The notes beneath the pieces were generated by a model that was not told the origin of the DNA, made no database searches, and saw only the letters and a program-made list of their open reading frames with translations. From NCBI RefSeq assembly GCF_007995245.1, contig NZ_VCBA01000003.1:159256-223255 (forward strand): 64,000 nt of DNA, read 5' to 3'. This DNA is from Tateyamaria sp. syn59 (GTDB taxonomy: Bacteria; Pseudomonadota; Alphaproteobacteria; Rhodobacterales; Rhodobacteraceae). This document shows positions 33,225-43,059 of this stretch, one piece after another (the first letter of the stretch is position 1; the number at the start of each line of letters is the position of its first letter). Both the position numbers and the translations under genes were made by a program.

Positions 33225-34837
33225 GCATCCGGCCCCAGTCTACGCTTCTTGTCTTCCTCGTAGTCCTCGAAATTCCCCTCGAACCACTCCACATGCGCGT
33301 CGCCTTCGAACGCAAGGATATGCGTGCAGATCCGGTCGAGGAAGAACCGGTCGTGCGAGATCACGACCGCGCAGCCGGCGAAATCCACCAAAGCGTCTTC
33401 CAGCGCCCGCAGCGTCTCCACGTCCAGATCGTTGGTCGGCTCGTCGAGCAGCAGCACGTTGCCGCCCTCTTTCAACAGCCGCGCCATGTGGACGCGGTTG
33501 CGCTCACCGCCTGATAGCAGCGACACCTTCTTTTGCTGGTCGCCGCCCTTGAAGTTGAAGGACGAGCAATAGGCGCGGGAGTTCACCTGCGCGTCGCCCA
33601 GCTCGATCACCTCGGCCCCGCCGCTGATCGCTTCCCACACCGTGTCCCCATCGGCCAGATCGTCGCGCGACTGGTCGACATAGGACAGTTGCACCGTGTC
33701 ACCGAGTTCGATGGTCCCGGCATCGGGCGTTTCCTGCCCGGTCAGCATTTTGAACAGCGTCGACTTGCCCGCGCCGTTGGGGCCGATGACGCCGACAATC
33801 GCGCCGGGCGGCAGGGAGAAGTCGAGCCCCTCGACCAGCAACTTGTCCCCCATTGCCTTCGTCAGCCCGGCCACGTCGATCACCTTGGACCCGAGCCGCT
33901 GCCCGTTCGGAATGACGATCTGTGCGCGCGTCAGCTTCTCGCGCTCGGATTGCTCGGCCATCTCGTTATAGGCGTTGATCCGGGCCTTGGACTTGGCCTG
34001 CCGCGCCTTCGCGCCCTGCCGCATCCATTCCAGTTCGCGCTCCAGCGTCTTCTGGCGGCTCTTGTCCTCGCGCGCTTCCTGCTCCAGCCGCTTGGCCTTC
34101 TGCTCCAGCCAGGCGGAGTAGTTGCCCTCGTAGGGAATGCCACGACCACGGTCGAGTTCCAGAATCCACCCGGTGATGTCATCGAGGAAGTACCGGTCGT
34201 GAGTCACGATCAGGATCGTGCCCTTGTAGTCAATCAAGTGCTGTTGCAACCAAGCGATGGTCTCGGCATCGAGGTGGTTGGTCGGCTCATCGAGCAGCAG
34301 CATGTCAGGCGCTTCCAAGAGCAGCTTGCACAGCGCAACGCGGCGCGCCTCACCTCCTGACAAAGTCGTCACATCCGCATCATCGGGCGGGCAGCGCAGC
34401 GCCTCCATGCTGACATCAATCTGCGAATCCAGATCCCACAGGTTCTCTGCATCAATTTGGTCCTGAAGCGCAGCCATCTCATCCGCCGTCTCGTCGGAAT
34501 AGTTCATGGCCAGCTCGTTGTAGCGGTCCAGAATACCCTTCTTCTCCGCCACACCGAGCATCACGTTCTCGCGCACGCTCAGCGCGGGGTCCAACTGCGG
34601 CTCCTGCGGCAGATAGCCGACCTTCGCACCCTCAGCCGCCCAGGCCTCCCCGGTGAAATCCTTGTCCATCCCCGCCATGATCTTCATCAGCGTGGACTTA
34701 CCGGCACCGTTCACGCCCACAACGCCGATCTTCACGCCGGGCAAGAAATTCAGGTGGATGTTCTCAAAGCACTTCTTGCCGCCGGGATAGGTCTTGGACA
34801 CACCCGACATGTGATAGACATATTGATAGGCCGCCAT
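33182..34837 (-). CDS. ettA: Energy-dependent translational throttle protein EttA
   Basis: A 551-residue ABC-F ATPase that binds the ribosomal E site and gates elongation according to ATP/ADP. Two ATPase domains: [24 protein letters not shown] and [11 protein letters not shown], then [24 protein letters not shown] and [11 protein letters not shown]. Between them is the arm/linker rich in charged residues ([20 protein letters not shown]). There are no transmembrane parts. Full length. The 3' end is mirrored by an inverted duplicate beyond the stop codon. Confidence 0.96.
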   Translation of the reverse strand: MAAYQYVYHMSGVSKTYPGGKKCFENIHLNFLPGVKIGVVGVNGAGKSTLMKIMAGMDKDFTGEAWAAEGAKVGYLPQEPQLDPALSVRENVMLGVAEKKGILDRYNELAMNYSDETADEMAALQDQIDAENLWDLDSQIDVSMEALRCPPDDADVTTLSGGEARRVALCKLLLEAPDMLLLDEPTNHLDAETIAWLQQHLIDYKGTILIVTHDRYFLDDITGWILELDRGRGIPYEGNYSAWLEQKAKRLEQEAREDKSRQKTLERELEWMRQGAKARQAKSKARINAYNEMAEQSEREKLTRAQIVIPNGQRLGSKVIDVAGLTKAMGDKLLVEGLDFSLPPGAIVGVIGPNGAGKSTLFKMLTGQETPDAGTIELGDTVQLSYVDQSRDDLADGDTVWEAISGGAEVIELGDAQVNSRAYCSSFNFKGGDQQKKVSLLSGGERNRVHMARLLKEGGNVLLLDEPTNDLDVETLRALEDALVDFAGCAVVISHDRFFLDRICTHILAFEGDAHVEWFEGNFEDYEEDKKRRLGPDALEPKRLKHKKFVR

Positions 34838-34967
34838 GGCATTCTCCCGGATCAGATTACGCCGTTTCGTCTAGCGCTCGGCGGGGCAAAGGGCAATGCA
34901 CCGCCCGCCCGCGATATGTCATTTGGTGAAGTGGCCCGAAACGTGCTAGCGGAAGGCAGCGAAACTG

Positions 34968-36278
34968 ATGGAAGTGCCCGACATGCGGCGGTTTATCCTG
35001 TTTGCGGCCTGCTTCATCCTTGGCGGTTGTGCGGTCGGTATCAACCTTGCACCGCCCCCGAACCTCTACCGCACTGGTGAGAATTATCCCGACGACCTTG
35101 TGCCCGAAGTCTGGCGCACGGCGGAGCCCAAGATCTTCTACATGACCGACCGCGCCCCCAACGGGCAGAGCTATGGCGCAAGCCGGTCGGATTCGATGGC
35201 GTTTGGGGCGGCGACGGTCAAATTTGGGCGCGATCTGGGCTGGGAAGAGCTGCTGGAGCGCACGCGCGCGGATTCCGACCAACGGGTGTCGAGCCTGTGG
35301 GTCCCCGAATTCGAAGAGGTCGTGCGGTTCGAGACAACGCCGCTGCCCTATGCCCGCGATGTCGGGCGTCTCACGCATCTGCAGGATGCGCTGGATATCT
35401 ACAACGCGCAGGCCGCCCGCTTTCAGGAGGTGATCGCCAATGAGATCCGGCAAACCGGCAACCGCAGTCTTCTGATCTATGTCCACGGCTTTAACAGCGA
35501 ATTCGAGGACAGCCTGACGACACTGGCCAACATGTGGCACTTTGCCGGGCGCGAATCCGTCCCGATTTCGTTCACCTGGCCTGCGGGCAACGGGTTTGGC
35601 CCGCTGGGCTATTTCCGCGACCGGGACGCGGGTGTGTTTTCGGTCCACCACACCAAGGAATTTCTGCGCATGCTGGCCGCCATGCCCGAGGTCGACAGCA
35701 TCGACATCATCGCGCATTCGCGGGGCACAGATGTGGTCACAACCGCCCTGCGGGAGCTGATGATCGAGGCGCGCGGCGCGGGTATCCACCCCAAGCTGAT
35801 GCTGAAGACCGGCACGCTGATCATGGCGGCCCCGGATCTGGATGTCGGCATCGTCCGGCAGCGGCTGCAGGCCGAGAGGTTTTCGGAATCCTTCGAGCAG
35901 ATCAACCTCTACATCAATCCCCGCGACGCCGCGCTGCGGGTGTCGGCGCTGCTCACACGCTCCACACGCCTTGGTGCCCTGCGGAACGAGGATTTCGAGG
36001 ATGGCGAACTTGAGCTCTTGCGCAAGGAGGGACTTGTCCATTTCATCCGGGTCGAGGATGTGCGCGGGGGCTTTGGCCACGCCTATTTCCGGGACAATCC
36101 GGCCGTGCTGTCGGACGTGGTGCTGGCCCTGCGCACGCGCGCCTTTCCGGGTGGCACCTTGCGCCCGCTGGATCAGGACGAGAGCGGGGTGTGGGTCTTG
36201 CACCCGAACTACCCGCTTGAGCGGTTGCCGGACCTGATCAGTGTCGAAGCCCGCACCGCCCGCCGCGAAGAGAGATGA
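34968..36278 (+). CDS. Lipoprotein alpha/beta-hydrolase (DUF900-like)
   Basis: A 436-residue protein with a lipobox: hydrophobic RRFILFAACFILGG followed by C21, so probably membrane-anchored by lipidation. The hydrolase domain has SLLIYVHGFNSEFEDSL (oxyanion strand) and IDIIAHSRGTDVVTTAL carrying the Ser nucleophile. It matches the DUF900 group of exported hydrolases. The start could also be ATG 34983, closer to the signal core. It overlaps the MOSC gene by 4 nt. Confidence 0.85.
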   Translation: MEVPDMRRFILFAACFILGGCAVGINLAPPPNLYRTGENYPDDLVPEVWRTAEPKIFYMTDRAPNGQSYGASRSDSMAFGAATVKFGRDLGWEELLERTRADSDQRVSSLWVPEFEEVVRFETTPLPYARDVGRLTHLQDALDIYNAQAARFQEVIANEIRQTGNRSLLIYVHGFNSEFEDSLTTLANMWHFAGRESVPISFTWPAGNGFGPLGYFRDRDAGVFSVHHTKEFLRMLAAMPEVDSIDIIAHSRGTDVVTTALRELMIEARGAGIHPKLMLKTGTLIMAAPDLDVGIVRQRLQAERFSESFEQINLYINPRDAALRVSALLTRSTRLGALRNEDFEDGELELLRKEGLVHFIRVEDVRGGFGHAYFRDNPAVLSDVVLALRTRAFPGGTLRPLDQDESGVWVLHPNYPLERLPDLISVEARTARREER

Positions 36279-36745
36279 GCGAGCTGCACGCAATGATGGC
36301 GCGCTGGGCGCAACCCGGTCGCGTGGACTGGATCGGCGCGCGACCCGCGCGTATGGCGGACATCCGGGTTTTGGAGCAGGCCGACATCACCGAAAGCGGG
36401 GTGGATGGCGACCGGGGCCGCGCTGGCAAGCGCGCCGTCACGCTGATGCAGGCCGAACATGTGCCGGTCATCGCGGCATGCCTCGGCCGCGACACCCTCG
36501 ATCCCTCGATCTTCCGGCGCAACATCCTGGTGCAGGGGCTGAACCTGAACGGTCTCAAAGGGCGCGAGGTACAGGTGGGCACGGCCATTGTGCGCATCAC
36601 CACCATCTGCGCGCCGTGCAGCCTGATGGAGCGGCTTTTGGGCCACGGAGGATACGCCGCTATGCGCGGCCACGGCGGCTGGTGCGCAGAGGTGCTGACC
36701 CCCGGCAGCACCGCACTTGGCGATCAGGTGCGACCGATTGATTGA
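36275..36745 (+). CDS. MOSC-domain protein
   Basis: A 156-residue single MOSC domain, as in YiiM/YuaD-type proteins and the C-terminus of Mo-cofactor sulfurases. Visible elements are GVDGDRGRAGKRAVTLMQAEH, FRRNILVQGLNLNGLKG and the Cys pair ICAPCSLMERLL. Such proteins bind or transfer sulfur on the molybdenum cofactor or reduce N-hydroxylated bases. ATGA overlap with the hydrolase gene indicates co-expression. Confidence 0.85.
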   Translation: MSELHAMMARWAQPGRVDWIGARPARMADIRVLEQADITESGVDGDRGRAGKRAVTLMQAEHVPVIAACLGRDTLDPSIFRRNILVQGLNLNGLKGREVQVGTAIVRITTICAPCSLMERLLGHGGYAAMRGHGGWCAEVLTPGSTALGDQVRPID

Positions 36746-36799
36746 CAACACGCGCGCTTTGGCGTCCGTTCACGCGGTTTCAACCCTTTGGACCATCAC

Positions 36800-37417
36800 G
36801 TGACCCACGCCCCATTTCCAATGGCCAGACCGGGCCAGATCATAGGCCTTTTGGGCGGGTCGTTTGATCCGGCTCATGACGGGCATGCGCATATCACATG
36901 CGAGGCGATGAAACGGTTTGGTTTGACCCGCGTTTGGTGGCTGGTGTCGCCGGGCAACCCGCTCAAGGCCAAGGGGCCTGCGCCGTTGGCGCGCCGCATG
37001 GTGCGGGCGCGGCAGGTCATGCAGCACCCGCGCGTCACCGTGACGGACATCGAGGCGCGGCTTGGCACCCGCTACACCGCCCAGACCATCGCAGCCCTGC
37101 AGGCCCGGTATCCGGGTGTGCGTTTCGTCTGGCTGATGGGCGCCGACAATCTGGCCCAGTTCCACCGCTGGCAGGATTGGACGTGGATCATGGAAAACGC
37201 GCCCGTGGGAGTGCTGGCCCGCCCCGGCGACCGCATTTCGGCCCGGATGAGCCCCGCAGCCAGGCTTTATCGTCACCACCGGATTTCGGCGCGCGCCAGC
37301 CAGCTTTTGGGTCGCTCGGATGCACCGGCCTGGTGTTTTGTGAATGTCGCGATGACAGCGCAATCGTCGAGTGCGATCCGGGCGCGGGGCGGTTGGGCCA
37401 CGTCTTCGGATTTGTGA
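36800..37417 (+). CDS. nadD: Nicotinate-nucleotide adenylyltransferase
   Basis: A 205-residue enzyme that adenylates nicotinate mononucleotide to deamido-NAD+, the substrate of NadE encoded at 7975. The nucleotidyltransferase signature is [18 protein letters not shown] and the C-terminal SSAIRARG matches the ISSTxIR motif. The start is uncertain: GTG 36800 has TTTGGA 7 nt upstream, while TTG 36788 and ATG 36821 are in frame. Confidence 0.93.
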   Translation: MTHAPFPMARPGQIIGLLGGSFDPAHDGHAHITCEAMKRFGLTRVWWLVSPGNPLKAKGPAPLARRMVRARQVMQHPRVTVTDIEARLGTRYTAQTIAALQARYPGVRFVWLMGADNLAQFHRWQDWTWIMENAPVGVLARPGDRISARMSPAARLYRHHRISARASQLLGRSDAPAWCFVNVAMTAQSSSAIRARGGWATSSDL

Positions 37418-37463
37418 TCCAAACCTGCTTGTTTGACGGGCAAAGCTGCGCTTACATGCCGGC

Positions 37464-38954
37464 ATGTTGCCGAGATTTTCGAGACGTCATTTTTTAGCTG
37501 CCCTGGCCTCTACAACGGCCACAACCGCTCTTGCCGCCCCACCAACCGCGTCGCTGCGCCCCAACGCGCGCGGCGGCGATCATTTCAAGAAGGCCGTTGC
37601 CGATCCGCAGGCCATTATCGCCGAGGCACGGCTGGGCGGTCGCGTCTGCTATGCTGTCGCCGACGCCCGGACGGGCGCCAAGCTCGAAGGCGAGAACGCG
37701 AAGATCGGCACGCCACCCGCATCTGTGGCCAAGGCAATCACGGCGCTTTATGCCCTGTCCGTTTTGGGTGCGACGCACCGGTTCACGACACGTGTTGTGG
37801 CGACGGGCGGCGTGTCGGGCGGGGTTGTGCAGGGTGATCTGGTTCTGGTGGGCGGCGGTGACCCAACACTTGATACCAATGCGCTCGCGTCCCTTGCCGC
37901 AGCGCTGAAAGGCCAGGGCATTCGCGAGGTGCGCGGAGATTTCAAGGTCGCGGACGGCATGTTTCCGCAGGTGCCCACCATCGACAAGGGCCAGCCCGAT
38001 CACGTGGGCTACAGCCCCGCACTGTCGGGCATCGCGCTGAACTTCAACCGGGTGCATTTCGAATGGAGACGGCAGGGGTCGCAATATGCCGTGTCGATGG
38101 ACGCGCGGTCGGACCGCTACCGCCCGGATGTGGCCATGGCGCGCATGGCTGTGACCGAACGACGCGCGCCGGTCTACACCTATGCGGATGGCGGGCGCAC
38201 CGACAATTGGACGGTGGCGCGCGGCGCGCTGGGCAATGGCGGTGCCCGCTGGTTGCCGGTGCGAAAGCCTGCGCTTTACGCCGGGGACGTGTTCCAGACA
38301 CTGGCGCGGTCGCAGGGCATCGTTCTGAAGAACCCGCAGGTCGTGACGCGCGCACCACAGGGCACCACGCTGGCCTCACATCAAAGCGGTGATCTGCGCA
38401 CGATCTTGCGCGATATGCTGCGCTTTTCCACCAACATCACGGCCGAGATGGTGGGCATGGCCGCGACTGTGAAACGCAGCGGAAAACCTGCCAGCCTGCG
38501 CGCCTCCGCGACCGAGATGAACCGCTGGTCCAAGACGGCTCTCGGCACGTCGAGCATGCGGTTGGTTGATCATTCGGGCCTTGGGGATGCCAGCAAGATG
38601 ACGGCCGACGATATGGTGCTGGCGTTGGTGCGCGCCCGCCAGAACAACGTGCTGCGCCCGATCCTGAAACCCATACCCATGCTCGACGCGCAACGCCGCG
38701 CGATCAGCAACCATCCCATTGACGTGCACGCCAAGACCGGCACTCTGAACTTTGTCTCGGGGCTGGCAGGATACATGACAGCGCGGGATGGCACCGAGAT
38801 GGCCTTTGCCATTTTCGCGGCAGACGAGGCAACGCGCGCGGGCATCAGTCGCGCCAACCGCGAACGCCCGCAAGGCGCTCGCAGTTGGAACCGGCGCGCC
38901 AAGATCATGCAGCAAAAGCTGATTGAACGCTGGGGCGCTGTCTACGGCAGCTAG
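37464..38954 (+). CDS. dacB: D-alanyl-D-alanine carboxypeptidase/endopeptidase (PBP4)
   Basis: A 496-residue S13-family penicillin-binding protein acting in the periplasm on peptidoglycan. The N-terminus is Tat-like (SRRHFLAALASTTATTALAAP). Catalytic motifs: S87-V-A-K90 (SxxK), STN in LRFSTNITAEM near residue 322, and KTG in HAKTGTLNFVSG near residue 423. Between them lies the long insert typical of DacB. Its stop codon falls inside a REP-like repeat. Confidence 0.94.
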   Translation: MLPRFSRRHFLAALASTTATTALAAPPTASLRPNARGGDHFKKAVADPQAIIAEARLGGRVCYAVADARTGAKLEGENAKIGTPPASVAKAITALYALSVLGATHRFTTRVVATGGVSGGVVQGDLVLVGGGDPTLDTNALASLAAALKGQGIREVRGDFKVADGMFPQVPTIDKGQPDHVGYSPALSGIALNFNRVHFEWRRQGSQYAVSMDARSDRYRPDVAMARMAVTERRAPVYTYADGGRTDNWTVARGALGNGGARWLPVRKPALYAGDVFQTLARSQGIVLKNPQVVTRAPQGTTLASHQSGDLRTILRDMLRFSTNITAEMVGMAATVKRSGKPASLRASATEMNRWSKTALGTSSMRLVDHSGLGDASKMTADDMVLALVRARQNNVLRPILKPIPMLDAQRRAISNHPIDVHAKTGTLNFVSGLAGYMTARDGTEMAFAIFAADEATRAGISRANRERPQGARSWNRRAKIMQQKLIERWGAVYGS

Positions 38955-39023
38955 GCGGACGACACGTCCGCCTTACGATTGGTGCGCATCTCGGAAGTAG
39001 TCGTAAGGCGGATCCTGATCCGC
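38953..39023. repeat. Inverted pair of REP-like hairpins
   Basis: GGCGGAC/GTCCGCC (38953-38971) followed by TTACGA, a 22-nt spacer, then TCGTAA and GGCGGATC-CT-GATCCGCC (39006-39023). The two units are inverted copies of each other and fill the 77-nt gap between convergent dacB and dadA. The layout matches a BIME. Confidence 0.7.
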
Positions 39024-39031
39024 CCCTCCGA

Positions 39032-40264
39032 CTATGCTGCGTTCTTCATCCGACCCGCATCAATGATGTCAGCCGTCGCCTGTGCAGTCGCTGCTGACAG
39101 GGTCCAGCCCAGATGCCCGTGCCCGGTGTTGTAGTAGACCCCCGGCGTCTTTCCCGGCCCCACCTTCGGCATCATCGACGGCAGCATGGGGCGCAGCCCC
39201 GCCCACGGCACGCAGTGCTCGGTCGACACATCCGGAAAGAACATCTCGCACCACTCCCGCAGGGGGCGGATGCGGTCGTTGCGGATGTCGAGGTTGTAGC
39301 CGTTGAACTCTGCCGTCCCGGCGATGCGGAACCGCTTGCGGCCCAGGCGCGAGGTCACGATCTTGGCCTCATCATCGAGCAGGCTGACCCAGGGGGCTGC
39401 CGCCTGGCTCTCCACGTCATCGAGGTTCACGGTGATCGAGTATCCTTTGACTGGATAGATGTTCACCCGGTCGCCCAGCTCGGCCGCGATGGCGCGGCTG
39501 CCGACCCCGGCGCAGACCACGATGCCGTCGAACCCTTCGGTCTGAACCGCACCGGCGTCGTCCCACGTCAGACGGACGCCTGCGCCACTATGGGTCACCT
39601 CGGTCACCTTGCTCTTGTAGTGAAACGAAACGCCCATTTTCTCGCACGCATCGCTGAGCGCGCGGGTGTAACGGTGGATGTCGCCTGTAAAGTCACTCTC
39701 TGTATAAAACCCGCCCAGCGTCTCGGCCTGTAGCGCGGGTTCCAGCCGTTGCACTTCGGCCGCTGACACCTCGCGCCGTTCCAACCCCGCCTTCTCCAGC
39801 AGGTCATTCACCCGTCGCGCATGATCGAACTCGGATGGCTTGCGGTAGACGTGCAGGATGCCCCGCTGCTCCATGTCGAAATCGGCCCCCACCTCGCGCG
39901 CGAACTCCAAAAGGTGTTCTCGCGCCGCGATGGCCAGCCGTGCGGTTTCCACCGTGTTGCGCTCGTAATCGGGGATGTTGCCCATGAACTCGGCCATCCA
40001 GCTCAGCTTGTGCCAGCTTGGCGTCGGGTTCACGAGCAGCGGGGCGTCGGATTTCATCATCCATTTCAACCCTTTGAAGATCGTGCCCCAGCGCGTCCAC
40101 ACCTCGGCATTCGAGGCCGACAACTGCCCGCCATTGGCAAAGGACGTCTCCATCGCGGCATAGCGGTTGCGGTCAAAGACACTGACGGCGTAGCCCCGGC
40201 GGGCCAGCGCATAGGCTGTGGTGATCCCGGTTATTCCGGCGCCGATCACGGCAATATGGGTCAT
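39032..40264 (-). CDS. dadA: D-amino-acid dehydrogenase / glycine-oxidase-type flavoprotein
   Basis: A 410-residue FAD-dependent oxidoreductase. FAD-binding motif HIAVIGAGITGITTAYALARRGY at the N-terminus; the later segments GFDGIVVCAGVGSRAIAAELG and AGLRPMLPSMMPKVG are typical of DadA/ThiO-like enzymes. It oxidatively deaminates D-amino acids or glycine at the membrane. The mRNA leader contains a tandem glycine riboswitch, which favours glycine or a close relative as the relevant substrate. That last step is inference. Confidence 0.92.
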   Translation of the reverse strand: MTHIAVIGAGITGITTAYALARRGYAVSVFDRNRYAAMETSFANGGQLSASNAEVWTRWGTIFKGLKWMMKSDAPLLVNPTPSWHKLSWMAEFMGNIPDYERNTVETARLAIAAREHLLEFAREVGADFDMEQRGILHVYRKPSEFDHARRVNDLLEKAGLERREVSAAEVQRLEPALQAETLGGFYTESDFTGDIHRYTRALSDACEKMGVSFHYKSKVTEVTHSGAGVRLTWDDAGAVQTEGFDGIVVCAGVGSRAIAAELGDRVNIYPVKGYSITVNLDDVESQAAAPWVSLLDDEAKIVTSRLGRKRFRIAGTAEFNGYNLDIRNDRIRPLREWCEMFFPDVSTEHCVPWAGLRPMLPSMMPKVGPGKTPGVYYNTGHGHLGWTLSAATAQATADIIDAGRMKNAA

Positions 40265-40334
40265 TTGGGGGTCCTCCCAGGCTCACGGCGATGGCACGGA
40301 TGCAGGCACGGCACCGCGCCGACCCACATCCCCA

Positions 40335-40560
40335 TCTGTCGCGAGACCTGAGAGCTTGACGGCAAGCACCTTGTCAGGTGCCGGGCGGGCCGCTTTCTCC
40401 TTCGGTGGGCCGGATGCCATGAGGTCCGACCACTCTCCAGATCGTCACATTTACCGTCCTGACATGCGTCAGGTTGGGCGCGACCGGCACGGTTCTGGTG
40501 CCTGAGAGTTTCCGGGGCGTTGCTCCTTCGGCGGCGGGGCTGTCCCGCGCTCTCCCATGT
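40335..40560 (-). promoter_or_regulatory. Tandem glycine riboswitch upstream of dadA
   Basis: Read leftward, aptamer 1 (about 40558-40490) has GGGAGAG, CCGAAGGAGCAA and AACTCTCAGGCACC. Aptamer 2 (about 40440-40340) has TGGAGAG, CACCGAAGGAGAAAGC and AGCTCTCAGGTC. The paired GGAGAG...CGAAGGAG...CTCTCAGG pattern is diagnostic of the cooperative glycine riboswitch. It ends some 70 nt before the dadA ATG. No clear terminator hairpin was identified, so the output could be transcriptional or translational. Confidence 0.95.
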
Positions 40561-40580
40561 CGGCCTCTGCGACTGGGTTT

Positions 40581-40609
40581 CGTATAGGAAACTTGATTGA
40601 GTCGTGCAA
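40581..40609 (-). promoter_or_regulatory. Promoter of the riboswitch-dadA transcript
   Basis: TTGCAC (40604-40609), a 17-nt spacer and TATACG (40581-40586) in minus sense, just upstream of the first aptamer. A good sigma-70-type match in the expected place. Confidence 0.7.
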
Positions 40610-40673
40610 AGGGTTTTGCGCTCACATGCCCTGACATCGACGCGACGGCGCGTATGCGCCCAAATTGCAGGCG

Positions 40674-42152
40674 TCAGGCCCCGGCCAACGCCAGCGGTTC
40701 GGTCTTGCCGCTGACCTCAAGATCCCAGACCGCGTGCCAGTCGGTGCCCGTCCGCGAGATGACCAGCGTATTGCGCTCGGCCACATAGCGCCCGGCTTGA
40801 CCGGGCAGGCGACGGATGGTGATGGGCGCCCCCTCCAACGGGTCCTCCCCCAGGGCGGCGAGTGAGCCCAGCACCTTGGCCCAGGCCAGGGGTGGCGGTC
40901 GGTGCGCCACGCCTGAGGCAATCAGCTGGTGCAGCGTGCAATGATCACCCAGCGGCATGGTCGCGCGGGCGGCCAGATGGATTTCTCCGGACACGGCGGT
41001 GATCCGCGCGCCCGTGTCGGTCGCGATGTCGGTCAGGAGCTGCAGCATCCGCCGCCATTCCTTGCGATGGGCGCGGCTTTGCCACTGGTCGCGCAAATCG
41101 TCCTCGTATTCCTGCATCTTGGGCGTGACGACCATGGCCGCCTCAAGGACGGACAGACGTGGCCCCAGCAGCGGCACAGACGATACGAACAGGATGTGAG
41201 CGGTGGGTGGCAAGGCGGCAAAGGCGTCCATCATCGACCAGCCTACATCGCCCATCACCTGCCGTCGCGTCCGCTCGCCGCGCAGGTCGGGGGCAACGAT
41301 CCGCAGGTCAGGCAGATCGACCCACCAGCCAAGGCTCAGGCCCGTCTTGTCATAAAACCGGCCTGGCATGTCATCGAGGGTACAGCCATGCTGGAAGATC
41401 AGCGTGACCTCGCGCGCGACCTCGTAGAGCGTTTGGCCCACGGGCGAATAGGTGCGTGAGCGGGGGAGAGAGCCCCAGCCATCGCAGATATCATGGTCGT
41501 CCCACTGGCACAGCGCCGGGACACTTGCCGCCAGTTCCATAAAGGCCGGGCAGCTTTCGAAGAACGCTATGTAGCGTTCGAAAAATCCCCGCCGCAGATG
41601 CGCGCGCAGGTCGCGCAGATGGGCACGCTCGGGGTCTTTCGGAACCGAGTCCGGCCAGTCCTCACTCAGCGGATGGCCCAGTGTCACTTCATCTGCATAG
41701 ATCTGGTCGCCACCATGCAGGATCAGGTGGAACGGGTTAGCCCGATGATCGTCCCGCAGGCGCGCCCACATGGCGTTGCGCTCGTCCGGGTCGCGATCCA
41801 GATCGCCGTTTTCTTCGCCGTTGCATGAGGCAAAGGCGATGTTCAGATCACCGTCATACCCGGTGCGGATTGTGTGGCTTTGGCCCAGGGCTTCATAAGT
41901 GATTGGCTCTGACACTGGGCCGTCAAACCTTGCGCGCAGCACGCGCCCGTCTGCGTCCGCGGCAATTTCGGTGAAAGGGTAATGCCCATCTACGCACACC
42001 AGCGGCTCGGGCGTGTCGGTGCCGCGCACAAAGACAAGCGCGCTCAGATGCAGCTGTCCGTCGTGTGCGTCGTCCAGAAAAAGGATTGGACCCAGCAAAG
42101 CGTCGCCTTCGTCCAGGGTGGCCGCGTCCGTGCTGATTGTGTCGTCGGTCAT
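40674..42152 (-). CDS. PhoD-like metallophosphatase
   Basis: A 492-residue protein of the PhoD-like phosphatase group. Metal-site motifs: IAFASCNGEENGD, LILHGGDQIYADE, QWDDHDICDGWGS and the late ITAVSGEIHLAARA. No signal peptide precedes the first domain, unlike secreted PhoD, so this is probably a cytosolic phosphatase or phosphodiesterase. The start at 42152 is the first Met. Confidence 0.85.
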   Translation of the reverse strand: MTDDTISTDAATLDEGDALLGPILFLDDAHDGQLHLSALVFVRGTDTPEPLVCVDGHYPFTEIAADADGRVLRARFDGPVSEPITYEALGQSHTIRTGYDGDLNIAFASCNGEENGDLDRDPDERNAMWARLRDDHRANPFHLILHGGDQIYADEVTLGHPLSEDWPDSVPKDPERAHLRDLRAHLRRGFFERYIAFFESCPAFMELAASVPALCQWDDHDICDGWGSLPRSRTYSPVGQTLYEVAREVTLIFQHGCTLDDMPGRFYDKTGLSLGWWVDLPDLRIVAPDLRGERTRRQVMGDVGWSMMDAFAALPPTAHILFVSSVPLLGPRLSVLEAAMVVTPKMQEYEDDLRDQWQSRAHRKEWRRMLQLLTDIATDTGARITAVSGEIHLAARATMPLGDHCTLHQLIASGVAHRPPPLAWAKVLGSLAALGEDPLEGAPITIRRLPGQAGRYVAERNTLVISRTGTDWHAVWDLEVSGKTEPLALAGA

Positions 42153-42263
42153 TGGGTTCAGGATCCCGAGATGCGCACGTTGCGCGTTGCTGTCGAAATC
42201 CTGAACATGATACGCGGGCGCGGCTTTGCAAGGGCGCCTAGCCGCGTCCGAAGGTTCGCGCGA

Positions 42264-42980
42264 TCAGGTCGCGTGCTGGATGATGTTGCCCTGCAGGTCG
42301 TAGACGGCATAGGCCATGTTCATGCCCGGCATGTTGACCCAACCATCGCTGCCGGGAATAACATTGAACGTGACCTGCCGGTTGCCACCCGATCTGCGAT
42401 GGGTGAACCAGGGGGCGTTGTCCTTCACACCGCCATTGAATTGAAATGGGGTCGACGCGCCGTTGGCGCAGACGGCAAAGCGGAAATACTGCAGCCAGGC
42501 GACATAGAAACGCTCGTCGCCGTTCTGGTCGCTGAACTCCATTTCAATGTCGACCTCATCCGTCGTGTTAAGGATATTCTTCATCTCGTAGGCCGTCTCG
42601 ACCTCGACGGACACGGCCTTCTTGATGGTGCCCTTGATTGTCCCGGTGATCGTCAGCGATGTCTCCTCGGTGGTCGAGACGGTTTGTGTCTTGCCGTAGG
42701 TGAATTTGGTCGCGGCGCTGGTCGTCCACCACACAGGCTGCAGATAGGTCTGTACCACCGATTGCAGGTTGTCCGGCAGCCCGGCCTCGTTGTCGTAGAT
42801 GTTGCCGTAGACGTTGTTCAGGCCCTGCGCCAGCGTGGCATCGCCATAGTTCGTGCGCATGATGAAATTGTCATATACCGTCGCGTCGCGGGAATACTCG
42901 ACCGCGTTTGACGCATAGTCCACGCTCTTGGCGTTGTCGAAGGTGGTTGGGGGTGTGAGTGGTGTGCCAGTATAGGTCAT
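42264..42980 (-). CDS. Beta-rich protein, possible aerolysin/ETX-MTX2-like fold
   Basis: A 238-residue protein starting MTYTGTPLTPPTTF. The middle (about residues 95-150) is a run of alternating Ser/Thr and hydrophobic residues (FTYGKTQTVSTTEETSLTIT, then GTIKGTIKKAVSVEVETAYE) like the amphipathic strands of aerolysin-type pore formers. There is no Sec signal. GAGG lies 13 nt before ATG 42980; an upstream ATG at 43010 has no ribosome site. The fold assignment is a pattern impression only; a structural or tail-type protein is possible. Confidence 0.6.
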   Translation of the reverse strand: MTYTGTPLTPPTTFDNAKSVDYASNAVEYSRDATVYDNFIMRTNYGDATLAQGLNNVYGNIYDNEAGLPDNLQSVVQTYLQPVWWTTSAATKFTYGKTQTVSTTEETSLTITGTIKGTIKKAVSVEVETAYEMKNILNTTDEVDIEMEFSDQNGDERFYVAWLQYFRFAVCANGASTPFQFNGGVKDNAPWFTHRRSGGNRQVTFNVIPGSDGWVNMPGMNMAYAVYDLQGNIIQHAT

Positions 42981-43016
42981 GGTCCCTGATCGTACCTCTT
43001 TTGGTGTCATGTTGTG

Positions 43017-43044
43017 GGGCAGATGTTTTTATGTATTTCTGCCC
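43017..43044. promoter_or_regulatory. Palindrome upstream of the beta-rich gene
   Basis: GGGCAGA (43017-43023) and TCTGCCC (43038-43044) form a 7-bp inverted repeat with a 14-nt AT-rich centre, 37 nt upstream of the start. The spacing suits an operator or a leader hairpin. Confidence 0.4.
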
Positions 43045-43059
43045 TACGACACCGTATGC

